The position numbers and the translations under genes are program-made. Below are positions 48,306-56,294 of a DNA stretch of 64,000 nucleotides, piece after piece. Numbering within the stretch: the stretch's first letter is position 1; the number at the start of each line of letters is the position of its first letter. The notes under the pieces were generated by a model. The model searched no databases and had not been told where the DNA came from. It saw only the letters and a program-made list of their open reading frames with translations. The stretch is from Croceicoccus mobilis (lineage in GTDB: Bacteria > Pseudomonadota > Alphaproteobacteria > Sphingomonadales > Sphingomonadaceae): assembly GCF_001661965.1 (NCBI RefSeq), contig NZ_LYWZ01000025.1:351956-415955 (forward strand). The letters are read 5' to 3'.

Positions 48306-48503
48306 TTACTGGAGTGGCCGGTCCGGGGCGTTGGAGCTCAGCTGAACAATTCGCTCGGCGATAGCCTGCCATGTCCGAATGCCTGCCTCATCGCCAGCAA
48401 TTGCGAGCGCCCCGATCTGTTCGGCGACGTGCATGGGCGCCTTGTCCCCATGGGATTGCAGGACATGGTTGGCGCAGGCCCAGAGCTCCCAGTCGCTGAG
48501 CAT
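48306..48503 (-). CDS. small conserved protein (DUF6961-like)
   Basis: A 65-aa protein beginning MLSDWELWACANHVLQSHG and continuing APMHVAEQIGALAIAGDEAG, a small all-helical unit that I associate with DUF6961 of sphingomonad mobile elements. The ATG at 48503 overlaps the stop of the previous gene (ATGA). It is the last gene of a four-gene minus-strand group. Function unknown. Confidence 0.68.
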   Translation of the reverse strand: MLSDWELWACANHVLQSHGDKAPMHVAEQIGALAIAGDEAGIRTWQAIAERIVQLSSNAPDRPLQ

Positions 48504-48808
48504 CAGCCGAGCGCGCTCACCACCCCGCCAACCGTCGCGTAGAGACCGTAGGCGACGAAGGCTGCGGCAAGAAGGAATTCGAGGCGGAGTTTGAATGCAG
48601 TCGGACGAGGCTGTCCGGCTGGCCATATCTGGTTGCAGGCGAACCCGTTGAACCCCGAACGCTCCCCGACCACTTCAACGCGAGAGCCTATGAATCTGCG
48701 TACTTGGCGGGTGTTGTCGAGTTCCCAACTCCCGCCACCATCGGTGCGCAGCACCGGCCCGTTTGCCGCCCGCTCGACGACGCCGGTCAGATGCGTGGTG
48801 CCGCTCAC
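48503..48808 (-). CDS. conserved protein (DUF5818-like) with C-terminal membrane helix
   Basis: A 101-aa protein with an OB-fold-like core (TTHLTGVVERAANGPVLR, then SRVEVVGERSGFNGFACNQI) and a C-terminal hydrophobic helix (residues 78-100, LLAAAFVAYGLYATVGGVV). The GTG start at 48808 overlaps the nuclease-gene stop (GTGA). DUF5818-type proteins often sit next to the S24/thermonuclease genes in these elements. The function is unknown; the tail suggests membrane anchoring. Confidence 0.68.
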   Translation of the reverse strand: MSGTTHLTGVVERAANGPVLRTDGGGSWELDNTRQVRRFIGSRVEVVGERSGFNGFACNQIWPAGQPRPTAFKLRLEFLLAAAFVAYGLYATVGGVVSALG

Positions 48809-49230
48809 TGGCAAGCCGGGCCTTTCCAGTAGCGGTTCCAGCGCAGGACAGTGCCGGTCTTGATCATGGCGCATGACAAATCGGCACCTGACGGCAGACG
48901 GCACCAGGCCGCGGTCCTGTTTCCGCCTGCGGTCCCCTCGGAGCGGCATGTCAGCCGCGGACCTCTGATTACCACGTGGCCGGTTGAGATCGTTCCGCGC
49001 GCGCCGCCCATCAGCCGTACCAGCGCATCGCGTGCCTTAATTGCGGTGGCATCGGGGCAGGGTTGATTGGTGCGGCAGGTGCCGTCCATTTCTCGCGCAG
49101 CGATGCCGGCGATCCGAAGGTGAGGGCCTTCCGCACACCAGACCGGACCGTCACCATCCCAGACATGAGTGGGCGTGCAGACAAACGTCTGCCCGGAGGC
49201 GACGATCGAAGCGGCAAGCAGGGCAAGCAT
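48805..49230 (-). CDS. exported thermonuclease-family protein (SNase-like)
   Basis: The 141-aa product has a short signal peptide (MLALLAASIVASGQ) and a staphylococcal-nuclease-like core: HVWDGDGPVWC (metal-site Asp), PHLRIAGIAAREMDG (catalytic Arg and Glu pattern), and CRLPSGADLSCAMI at the end. Six cysteines suggest disulphides in the periplasm. Proteins of this type are common on conjugative elements, where a role in DNA processing or in nuclease defence is only inferred. The stop overlaps the start of the DUF5818-like gene. Twelve bases separate it from the S24 gene, so all four are one operon. Confidence 0.8.
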   Translation of the reverse strand: MLALLAASIVASGQTFVCTPTHVWDGDGPVWCAEGPHLRIAGIAAREMDGTCRTNQPCPDATAIKARDALVRLMGGARGTISTGHVVIRGPRLTCRSEGTAGGNRTAAWCRLPSGADLSCAMIKTGTVLRWNRYWKGPACQ

Positions 49231-49242
49231 CAGAAGGCCACC

Positions 49243-49884
49243 TTAGAGCGCCCGTCCGAACCAGAGAACCCGTCCGACGATGTTGAGCGTGCGTTTCTCG
49301 AGGCCGCGCCAGCTTGGATAGGCAGGGTTGTCGCTCAGGACCGACGCGCGCTTGCCCTGTGGTTCGAGCGCAATGCGCTTTACGCTCAGCATGTCATCCA
49401 TCCGCAGGACATAGATCCCGTCTCTCAGCCGCGCCTGGCCGTCCCCGAGATCGACCATGACTTCGTCGCCATCATGAAGGGTGGGTTCCATGGAGTCGCC
49501 ATGCACGGCGATGATCGACAGGCTCGATGCCTTGCTCGCGGTCAGGCGGCGCAGCCACTTTTCGTCGAAGCCGAATTGCGCGGATTTGGCTTCCATTTCG
49601 GCCAGAGCGCCGTGGCCGGCTGATGCCTCGACATTGAGCAAAGGCACATGAACGAGCTCGACCACCGGGCCTGAGCGGCGGGCAGGGGCTCCAAGAACCT
49701 TCTCATCGACCCCGAAAAATCGCGCCAGAACCGAGCGATCCTGCTCGTCCAGCTGTCGCGGGCTACCGCGCCGAATGTACTGCTGGATGTAAGCGGCATT
49801 GCGCCCCAGCAGGCGCGAAACCGAGGAATAGTTCACTCCTCGTTGCTGGATCAACTCGTCCAGGGCTCTTCGTGCGTCGTCCAT
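49243..49884 (-). CDS. S24-family LexA/CI-like repressor
   Basis: A 213-aa protein with an N-terminal helix-turn-helix (GVNYSSVSRLLGRNAAYIQQ, residues 15-40) and a C-terminal S24 peptidase-like domain: nucleophile Ser in HGDSMEPTLHDGDEV (near 127) and Lys in MLSVKRIAL (near 163). Such repressors cleave themselves when RecA is activated, as SetR does in SXT-type elements. It should act on the two palindromes in its own upstream region and keep the element quiet until SOS. The ATG at 49884 is used; eight upstream in-frame codons would begin at 49908 within the operator. Confidence 0.88.
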   Translation of the reverse strand: MDDARRALDELIQQRGVNYSSVSRLLGRNAAYIQQYIRRGSPRQLDEQDRSVLARFFGVDEKVLGAPARRSGPVVELVHVPLLNVEASAGHGALAEMEAKSAQFGFDEKWLRRLTASKASSLSIIAVHGDSMEPTLHDGDEVMVDLGDGQARLRDGIYVLRMDDMLSVKRIALEPQGKRASVLSDNPAYPSWRGLEKRTLNIVGRVLWFGRAL

Positions 49885-49908
49885 GACTGCCAGTCCTATC
49901 GCGGGCAC

Positions 49909-49946
49909 CTAGGAAATTGATCCTAGACTCTAGGAAGCCTTCCTAG
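49909..49946. promoter_or_regulatory. two palindromic operators between repressor and divergent gene
   Basis: Operator 1 is CTAGGA-6 nt-TCCTAG (49909-49926). Operator 2 is a 17-bp palindrome CTAGGAAG-C-CTTCCTAG (49930-49946), perfect around its central base. The same half-site CTAGGA occurs four times, so both are probably bound by the S24 repressor encoded to the left. Confidence 0.75.
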
Positions 49947-49949
49947 TAA

Positions 49950-49964
49950 GAACAAACAAAGAAC
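49950..49964 (-). promoter_or_regulatory. predicted LexA (SOS) box in the repressor control region
   Basis: GAAC, seven bases (AAACAAA), GAAC. It lies three bases to the right of the palindromic operators and 25 bp before the divergent 78-aa gene, so LexA and the S24 repressor could act on the same promoters. Confidence 0.68.
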
Positions 49965-49989
49965 ACAAGCCGAAAGCGAGTCGAGTGCG

Positions 49990-50226
49990 ATGGAGCTACT
50001 GGAGCAGATCGAGGCATACCTGGCGTGTAGTAGTGTCACGCCTAGCACGTTTGGCAGATTGGCCGCCGGCGATCCGAGACTCGTTGGAGACCTTCGGTCG
50101 GGTCGCCGCCTGCGGCAGCGGACCGAGGAACGCTTGCGCGACTACCTGAAAGATGTCGCAGCAGGTGGTGAAATCTTCCGAACTGACCAACAAGCTCGCA
50201 ACCCGACGGCTTGCCGCCGAAGATGA
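49990..50226 (+). CDS. small DNA-binding-type protein divergent from the repressor
   Basis: A 78-aa protein (LLEQIEAYLACSSVTPSTFG, then AAGDPRLVGDLRSGRRLRQR) with helical segments and a basic middle, like the small repressor-neighbouring proteins common in sphingomonad genomes. It may be a Cro-like or Rop-like factor. Its stop overlaps an in-frame ATG (50223) of the methylase reading frame, which could couple the two genes. The promoter region includes two palindromes and a LexA box. Confidence 0.62.
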   Translation: MELLEQIEAYLACSSVTPSTFGRLAAGDPRLVGDLRSGRRLRQRTEERLRDYLKDVAAGGEIFRTDQQARNPTACRRR

Positions 50227-50255
50227 AACTGCTGCCGAGTTACCCACAACTAAGT

Positions 50256-50270
50256 GAACATTGGAAGAAC
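50256..50270 (-). promoter_or_regulatory. possible LexA box upstream of the methylase gene
   Basis: GAAC, seven bases (ATTGGAA), GAAC. It lies 60 bp before ATG 50331. If the methylase begins at ATG 50223 the box is inside the coding sequence, so it is less certain than the other five. Confidence 0.4.
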
Positions 50271-50330
50271 AAACTTGCCCTCTGGGAATCAATCTGCCAC
50301 TGTGACGTAAATCTACACAGCGAGGCGGCG

Positions 50331-51587
50331 ATGCGCAGATCAGTGGTACGGCAAAACGACTTCAATCAGCTGTGCGACCGCGCGGGCCTGTCTCATGCCG
50401 AAGCTGCTGCCCTGCTTTCGGTGTCCGAGCGGACCATTGCTCGCTATGCAAACGGCACCGGACATCCGTCAGCACTGGGGCGACGCGTTCTTGAAGAGGC
50501 GGCCCGGAGGGCGGTGCAGCCACCGCGCCAGGTATCGTTTCGTTTTATTGATCTGTTCGCCGGTATCGGCGGGCTGAGGATCGGTTTTCAGGGCATTGGC
50601 GGCCATTGCGTGTTCACGTCCGAGTGGGATGCCAACGCGCAGAAGACCTATGCGCAAAACTTTCGGGACAATCATCCGCTGGCTGGTGACATTCGGGAAT
50701 ATGCCGAGAACCCGGCGAAGATCCCCGAGCATGACGTGCTTCTTGCGGGTTTCCCCTGTCAGCCGTTCTCGATCGCCGGCGTATCGAAGAAGAATGCACT
50801 GGGGCGGCCGCATGGCTTCCTTTGCGATACCCAAGGCACGCTATTCTTCGATACGGCCCAGATCATCGCGCACCATCGTCCTGCTGCGTTCGTACTGGAA
50901 AACGTCAAGAATCTCGAAAGCCATGACAAAGGCCGCACTTTTGCGACGATCATGAACGTGCTGACGAACGAGCTCGGCTACCATGTACAGACGCGGGTAA
51001 TCAGTTCCGAACACTGGGTGCCGCAGAAGCGCGAACGCATCTTCATCGTCGGATTTCGTGAGCCAACGAATTTCGATCTCAAGGGGCTAAAGCTGCCGGC
51101 AGGTGGTCCAAAACTTGGCAGCATTCTAGAGCGGCATGAAGATGTCGATCCGCGGTACACGCTGACCGAACGGCTGTGGGAATACCTTCAGGCTTATAAG
51201 GAGAAGCACAACGCCAAGGGTAATGGCTTCGGCTACAGCCTGTTTGGACCGGACGATGTCACGCGCACTCTGTCGGCCCGCTATTACAAGGATGGCTCGG
51301 AAGTACTCGTCGCCCAACCGGGCAAACGTCCGCGGCGCCTGACGCCGCTGGAATGCGCCCGGCTAATGGGCTTCGATCATGGCGACCGGCGATGGAAGAT
51401 CCCGGTTTCGGATACGCAGGCATACCGCCAGTTCGGCAACGCCGTCGTGGTGCCGGTCGTAGAGTTCATTGCTGAGGCAATGAAGCCCCATATCGAGGCG
51501 GCGCTGGCGAACGAAAACGAACGGCCTGCCGATGGACCGGTCACCGTGACCCGTCCCGATCGGGAACCAGCACTCGCACATGGCTGA
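50331..51587 (+). CDS. DNA (cytosine-5) methyltransferase, Dcm/EcoRII type (predicted CCWGG)
   Basis: A 418-aa enzyme. N-terminal helix-turn-helix (GLSHAEAAALLSVSERTIAR, residues 18-38), then the C5-methylase motifs: RFIDLFAGIGGLRIGFQ, EHDVLLAGFPCQPFSIAGVS (catalytic Cys143), FVLENVKNL, QKRERIFIVGF, and the late motif SDTQAYRQFGNAVVVPV. Long stretches match E. coli Dcm as I remember it, including SKKNALGRPHGF and TRTLSARYYKDGSE, so the site is predicted to be CCWGG with methylation of the inner C. The N-terminal HTH is typical of methylases that repress their own operon. Start uncertain: ATG 50223 overlapping the upstream stop is an alternative. The stop overlaps vsr. Confidence 0.9.
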   Translation: MRRSVVRQNDFNQLCDRAGLSHAEAAALLSVSERTIARYANGTGHPSALGRRVLEEAARRAVQPPRQVSFRFIDLFAGIGGLRIGFQGIGGHCVFTSEWDANAQKTYAQNFRDNHPLAGDIREYAENPAKIPEHDVLLAGFPCQPFSIAGVSKKNALGRPHGFLCDTQGTLFFDTAQIIAHHRPAAFVLENVKNLESHDKGRTFATIMNVLTNELGYHVQTRVISSEHWVPQKRERIFIVGFREPTNFDLKGLKLPAGGPKLGSILERHEDVDPRYTLTERLWEYLQAYKEKHNAKGNGFGYSLFGPDDVTRTLSARYYKDGSEVLVAQPGKRPRRLTPLECARLMGFDHGDRRWKIPVSDTQAYRQFGNAVVVPVVEFIAEAMKPHIEAALANENERPADGPVTVTRPDREPALAHG

Positions 51588-52032
51588 CATTGTACCGGCT
51601 GATGTCCGCAGCCGGATGATGGCAGGGATTAGGGCGACGAACACCAAACCCGAATTGCTGCTGCGCAAGGGACTTCATGCGCGCGGTCTGCGTTTTCGGC
51701 TCCACGATCCCGCGTTGCCGGGTAAGCCTGACATCGTGTTCCCGCGCCATCGGGCCGTGATCCTCGCCCATGGTTGCTTCTGGCATGGGCACAATTGTCA
51801 CCTGTTCAAGTGGCCCTCGACGCGCCCTGATTTTTGGCAGGCGAAAATCGCCCGTAATCGGGAGGTTGATGCCCGTACCGACATCGCGCTCGCCACTGCC
51901 GGATGGCGGCAGGCGGTCGTCTGGGAATGCGCGCTCAAGGGGCGGACCCGATTGCTATTGGACAACGTAATCGACAGCTGTGAGAACTGGATCAGGTCCG
52001 ACCTGCAGCGGATGGAAATCAGGGGAGCATAA
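51580..52032 (+). CDS. vsr: very-short-patch repair endonuclease
   Basis: A 150-aa Vsr protein. Residue numbers fit the E. coli enzyme exactly: Glu25 (TKPE), Asp51 (GKPDIVF), His64 and His69 (HGCFWHGH) for catalysis, and Cys66, His71, Cys73, Cys117 for the structural zinc. It nicks beside T:G mismatches left by deamination of methylated C, here presumably in CTWGG/CCWGG sites, so the Dcm-type methylase does not cause mutations. The ATG overlaps the methylase stop by eight bases, and the nuclease gene begins directly at its stop: three genes, one transcript. Confidence 0.95.
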   Translation: MADIVPADVRSRMMAGIRATNTKPELLLRKGLHARGLRFRLHDPALPGKPDIVFPRHRAVILAHGCFWHGHNCHLFKWPSTRPDFWQAKIARNREVDARTDIALATAGWRQAVVWECALKGRTRLLLDNVIDSCENWIRSDLQRMEIRGA

Positions 52033-53250
52033 ATGCGTCGGGGGATGTTGTCGGACCTTTTCCTTGGTGTGGTCGCCAAGCAGCTGACGCTTGTCGAGAC
52101 TATTACGGAGCGGTCGAACCAGCACGAGTTTCAGGGGACGAAGCCGCTGCGGCGCCTACTGGGCGACGAGGACCGGCGCGGCATCCCGACACGCTTCATC
52201 TGGATCTCCGGCGAGCAGGAAGCGCTGGCGGAGGACGGCTTCATGAGCTGGTCCAACGTCCGCAAGGGCAAACCTCGCGCGCCGGAATACCACCTCTATT
52301 ATTCGGGCAACTCGGTCACCGAAATGATGCAGGCGGGCGACATGCTGTTTCTCGCGCTGCAACGGGATGGCTCCGTACTGGTCGTCATCACTCCCGCCGG
52401 CACCATCCAGAACCAGCTGATGTGGCTGTTCGGGCTGGAGGAGCAGCGTGAGCTTGGCTTTACCTACCAGGAAATCACGGCTGACCGAGGTGCCGAGCTG
52501 GACTTCGCAGCCCGGTACATTCTCGACGAGCTCGGCATTGACCCCGAGGAGCCCGAGGCTGATCGGCTCGATGGCCTTATAGAGCAATTTGGGCTGCAAT
52601 TCCCCACCACCCGGGTGTTTTCGGACCTCGCCCGTGCATCGCTGCCTGAGGTTTCAGCGGCAGATGACCCGGATCAGGCGCTGATTGACTGGATGGACCG
52701 CGAGGAACAGCTGTTCCGACGCCTCGAGCGCAGGATCGTGGCAGCGCGAATTGGCGACGGGTTCCGGGCAGCCGACGGCGCCGACGTCGACGGATTTCTG
52801 TCCTTCTCCCTGAGCGTCCAGAATCGGCGCAAGGCTCGTGCTGGTCAGGCTTTAGAGAACCATCTCGAGGCTGTATTTCAGGCTCAAGGTATCCGCTATC
52901 TACGCGGTGCCGAGACCGAGAACCGCAACAAGCCTGACTTCCTCTTCCCGGGACAGGCTGAATATCGGGACCCAGCATTCCCGGCAGCGCGCCTCACGAT
53001 GCTGGGCGCAAAATCGACTCTCAAGGACCGCTGGCGTCAGGTTCTATCCGAGGCTGTTCGCATTGAGGAAAAGCATCTGCTCACGCTGGAGCCGGGCATT
53101 TCAGAGAACCAGACCGACGAAATGCAGGCCAAGAAGCTACAGTTGGTAGTGCCGCAACGGCTTCACGCCACATATCGTCCGGCGCAACGAGCGTGGCTTA
53201 TGCGGCTCGGTGACTTCGTGCCGCTAGTGAGATCAAGGCAGCAAATCTGA
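52033..53250 (+). CDS. EcoRII-like type IIE restriction endonuclease
   Basis: A 405-aa enzyme, almost the length of EcoRII (404). The C-terminal catalytic half closely resembles EcoRII: NRRKARAGQALENHLE, NKPDFLFPG, Tyr311 in AEYRD, Lys327 in GAKST and Arg333 in KDRWRQVL, each three residues later than the reported Tyr308, Lys324 and Arg330 of EcoRII. The N-terminal half differs more, as expected for the effector DNA-binding domain, but its length is normal. It should cut before CCWGG and need two sites for full activity. ATG 52033 directly follows the vsr stop. Together the three genes form a complete restriction-modification unit. Confidence 0.92.
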   Translation: MRRGMLSDLFLGVVAKQLTLVETITERSNQHEFQGTKPLRRLLGDEDRRGIPTRFIWISGEQEALAEDGFMSWSNVRKGKPRAPEYHLYYSGNSVTEMMQAGDMLFLALQRDGSVLVVITPAGTIQNQLMWLFGLEEQRELGFTYQEITADRGAELDFAARYILDELGIDPEEPEADRLDGLIEQFGLQFPTTRVFSDLARASLPEVSAADDPDQALIDWMDREEQLFRRLERRIVAARIGDGFRAADGADVDGFLSFSLSVQNRRKARAGQALENHLEAVFQAQGIRYLRGAETENRNKPDFLFPGQAEYRDPAFPAARLTMLGAKSTLKDRWRQVLSEAVRIEEKHLLTLEPGISENQTDEMQAKKLQLVVPQRLHATYRPAQRAWLMRLGDFVPLVRSRQQI

Positions 53251-53351
53251 CCGCACCGTAGCTCCACTTCCTTGGACTTCGACGATTCAGTGCCCTCGCC
53301 ACGGAACCAAGAGTTGCTCGCGCCTGCTTCGCAGCCGCACATAGGGCTGGA

Positions 53352-56294
53352 CTAATCGATACACCTGAGGCCCATCAAAATTGAGATTGTTTGGGGTTCA
53401 CCCGCTCGAAGCTCTCCGGCTTGATACCGATGGATCAGAGCCAGAGCCTCACTTAAGTTGATGGCGCTTGATGTCGACAGTCGTTCGAGAGCGGCCACTT
53501 GCCCCAGCCAAAGCTCTTCCGGCACGCCCTCCGGTCGAGCGGTTCTCCGACGTTCCGCAGTAAGGTTCCGGTTTCGGAGTTCGGCTTCGAAAGTTGCCGA
53601 CATCTGAGCCGCTACGATCTCGAGGGCGCTTTTTGACCGTGCGACTGCATCTTCATGAAAATGCTTTGCAGCTTCTGTCACCAGATCCCGGTGCACCGCT
53701 TCCAAACGCTCAACCGACTCCTGTTTTATTAGCGGCTGAGAAGCAGGTCTGCCCCTTGCAACCGCCTTCCAGTCTGGTGGTGCAAACGGCTGCAGGCATG
53801 TTTCGATTTGCTCTCGTGACAACATGCACCAGCCCTCCTTCCCGTGAGCCGATCCGATGAGGAGCAGTCGCGGAGGTGCGGCAAGCCGAACCGCGCGCTG
53901 GACCGCCCGCCACCGGCTCATGAGCGCCTTGCGATCTGCAAGAAGGGCGATGCGTTGCGCGTCGGTCGGGGCGGTGGCAAGCAGTTCCTCCGCCTCGGTG
54001 GACCACAGACTTGGCAAAAACTCGTCGGGAAATGGGTCCAGTTGCGCGGCGACCAACAGAACCGTGGAGCCGATTGCGAGCGCCGGGTGGCCTTCTGGCA
54101 TCATGACAACGGTCTGCGTGAGGCGCTTGGCCCGACTAAACGTGGAAGCCGCCGCAGCGCAGTACCCGCCCACGAGGGTGTCGAAGATGACGCTACCGTT
54201 ATCGAGGAAGTGGAGCGGGCGCGGCGTGTCTTCGCCTTCGTCCGTCAGGACTGTCCTGCGCGGGGGAGACGAGACGTCGGAACGGCGCAGGATGAAGGGA
54301 AGGTGGTCCGACATCCAGCGCTCATGATTAACCCCCGGTAGCAAGAATGGGCTTTGACCTGCTCTGCCGGATGCTGCCTGACGTGGATACCACAGTGTTC
54401 GAAAGCAATAGCTGTCGACCTTGTCAGTCCTGCGCCCGACATCGAAATCCCCCGCTCGATCCATCGTCTTGAGCCAGATGGACATGGCGCTCTCTTTTCT
54501 CGCTACTGGCGTATGTCCGGCGAAGTTCGCTCCTATAGACTGGCGCTCCTGGTCCGGCTGTTGCCACGTAGCGTAAAGCTCCCGTGCCGCAACGGTGTTC
54601 ACTGACGGGTCAAGTTTGATACTGCTCGGAAGCCCTTGATCTGCCGCGGCGAGCTTTGAGACGGGATCCGGGCTTGATCCCGCGACGGCTGTTTGTGCCA
54701 AGATCTGCTGAACATCAGTAAGCTGCTCCGGGGACAGTGGCGGAAGGGGGGCGTCAAAGACGCCCATCGCAGCCATACAGTCAGCTACCGCAGTTTCCTG
54801 CGCTCCTTCGACGAGTATTCGCCAAATATCTATCCACCGTTGCCCATGACGGTCAGCGCGGCCGCCGCCCAACCGGTCGATGCGCCCGATTAGCTGGTCA
54901 ATGCTGTCGATCTCCCAAGGGAGTGAGTAGAAAATCATACCGCTGGAGATCTGATGGAGATTTAGCCCGGCCTGAACCCAATCGCCCACCAGAAGTAGAC
55001 GGCTAACTCCTGAGTTGAGTGGGGCAAGCGTCGCCTGCATTTCCCGCAGATTGGTAACCCGGTCGACCTCCCCCGAAGACGGCCTCCGCAGCACGGAGAT
55101 TGCAGCCTCAAGCTCTGGAAAGTACCTCGGCAACGCCGCCTGCAGCAGATCGATCGTCGGATTATCGCCGCATACGATAATAAATGTCTGGTCCGGGTCT
55201 TTCGTCCACTGGCTTGCGAGAATATCGAGGAGCGCGCCAAGCCGGGCGTCGCCGGGATCGTCGAGCGTGAGCTGACGCGCAGTGCGGGCCAGTTCGCTTA
55301 GTTCCCCGCCACGGCCAGCTATCTCTGCGAGGACAACGCGCGCCGCGCGCGCACTGCGCTGCAGAGACTTTGCCGAGGTCCATTGGGGGCCTTCAAAACC
55401 GAGGCGCGAATCTGCGTTGCGAACGAGAGCGCGAGCAATTTCAATCCTGAGCCGTTCATGGTGCAACGGCTGCACACGTATGGAGTGGTTGCGCCTGCGC
55501 GGGAGCCGATCGTTCCAGTCACTTCGGCTATTTCTCACGATTCGCCGCCCAGCCGCGAACCGGGCGTGAACCAGTGGAAATGCGTCAGCACCTTTCAGAA
55601 GTTCAGTCGCTGCGCCCGCTTCCCGTTCCGCGAGCAGCTCATCAATCGTCTTATTCTGAAGTTGCGCGAGCTGAGCAATTTCAGGTTCCAGAATTCGCAT
55701 CAGCATGTTGCGCCAGGCACCATCTCCAAGGCGAGGTGTCGCCGAAAGCACCAAGACCTGTCTGAAGCCGTCAGCAAGTTGAGAAATCGTTTGAACCGCA
55801 TCTCGGGGCATCGTCTGCGGCTCATCGACAACGAGTAGATCGAACACCTTGTTGTCGGCTTGGAAAATGCGGCCTCCTTCATCGTCTCTCACCGTAAGGT
55901 CGCGCGGGCGCACCAAGGTCACGGATGGCAGATTTGCAGGGTCAAAGTCCGAAGCGCCAACCAGAGCAGGCATGACGTGACCCTTGGTCCAGCATTCGTC
56001 CTGCCATTGCGAAAGAAGGTTGTCAGGGGCAACAACGAGCGTTCGATGCGTCGGGTCCTGAAACCTGAGCGCATTCACGATCATCAGCGCCTGAACTGTT
56101 TTGCCGAGACCCACTTCGTCGCTAATCAAATGACGTATTTCGGCTTCAGAAAGCACCCGGCGGACAGTCGCCAGCTGATGCGGAAGTGGTTCAGCAGCCA
56201 CCCCGAGCGCGCCGCCCAGCCCTTCGTTAAGAGCAAACGCACGCATCCGGTACGCGCCGACGCAGTTTACGAACCTGAGAAACGGATCCGTCAC
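53352..56294 (-). CDS. SNF2-like helicase/ATPase of the candidate defence trio
   Basis: A 980-aa superfamily 2 protein. Motif I is DEVGLGKTVQA (residues 59-69), motif II VVDEPQTM (near 155, DEPQ in place of DEAH), motif III LSATPRLG (near 180) and motif VI QLIGRIDRLGGG (near 465). The second half (from about 500) has no recognised domain and ends in a charged coiled region. The layout resembles SNF2/RapA-like proteins of defence islands, such as DrmD of DISARM or DpdE of the Dpd system, but no other gene of those systems is here. The GTG start at 56294 overlaps the stop of the upstream gene (GTGA). It converges with the EcoRII-like gene, 101 bases apart. Confidence 0.82.
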   Translation of the reverse strand: MTDPFLRFVNCVGAYRMRAFALNEGLGGALGVAAEPLPHQLATVRRVLSEAEIRHLISDEVGLGKTVQALMIVNALRFQDPTHRTLVVAPDNLLSQWQDECWTKGHVMPALVGASDFDPANLPSVTLVRPRDLTVRDDEGGRIFQADNKVFDLLVVDEPQTMPRDAVQTISQLADGFRQVLVLSATPRLGDGAWRNMLMRILEPEIAQLAQLQNKTIDELLAEREAGAATELLKGADAFPLVHARFAAGRRIVRNSRSDWNDRLPRRRNHSIRVQPLHHERLRIEIARALVRNADSRLGFEGPQWTSAKSLQRSARAARVVLAEIAGRGGELSELARTARQLTLDDPGDARLGALLDILASQWTKDPDQTFIIVCGDNPTIDLLQAALPRYFPELEAAISVLRRPSSGEVDRVTNLREMQATLAPLNSGVSRLLLVGDWVQAGLNLHQISSGMIFYSLPWEIDSIDQLIGRIDRLGGGRADRHGQRWIDIWRILVEGAQETAVADCMAAMGVFDAPLPPLSPEQLTDVQQILAQTAVAGSSPDPVSKLAAADQGLPSSIKLDPSVNTVAARELYATWQQPDQERQSIGANFAGHTPVARKESAMSIWLKTMDRAGDFDVGRRTDKVDSYCFRTLWYPRQAASGRAGQSPFLLPGVNHERWMSDHLPFILRRSDVSSPPRRTVLTDEGEDTPRPLHFLDNGSVIFDTLVGGYCAAAASTFSRAKRLTQTVVMMPEGHPALAIGSTVLLVAAQLDPFPDEFLPSLWSTEAEELLATAPTDAQRIALLADRKALMSRWRAVQRAVRLAAPPRLLLIGSAHGKEGWCMLSREQIETCLQPFAPPDWKAVARGRPASQPLIKQESVERLEAVHRDLVTEAAKHFHEDAVARSKSALEIVAAQMSATFEAELRNRNLTAERRRTARPEGVPEELWLGQVAALERLSTSSAINLSEALALIHRYQAGELRAGEPQTISILMGLRCID

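Noticed and set aside
47944..48372. 142-codon minus-strand frame over the end of traA and the small LexA-box gene
   Set aside because: It runs antisense into traA and has mixed composition. The 79-aa plus-strand gene with a LexA box in front is a better explanation.
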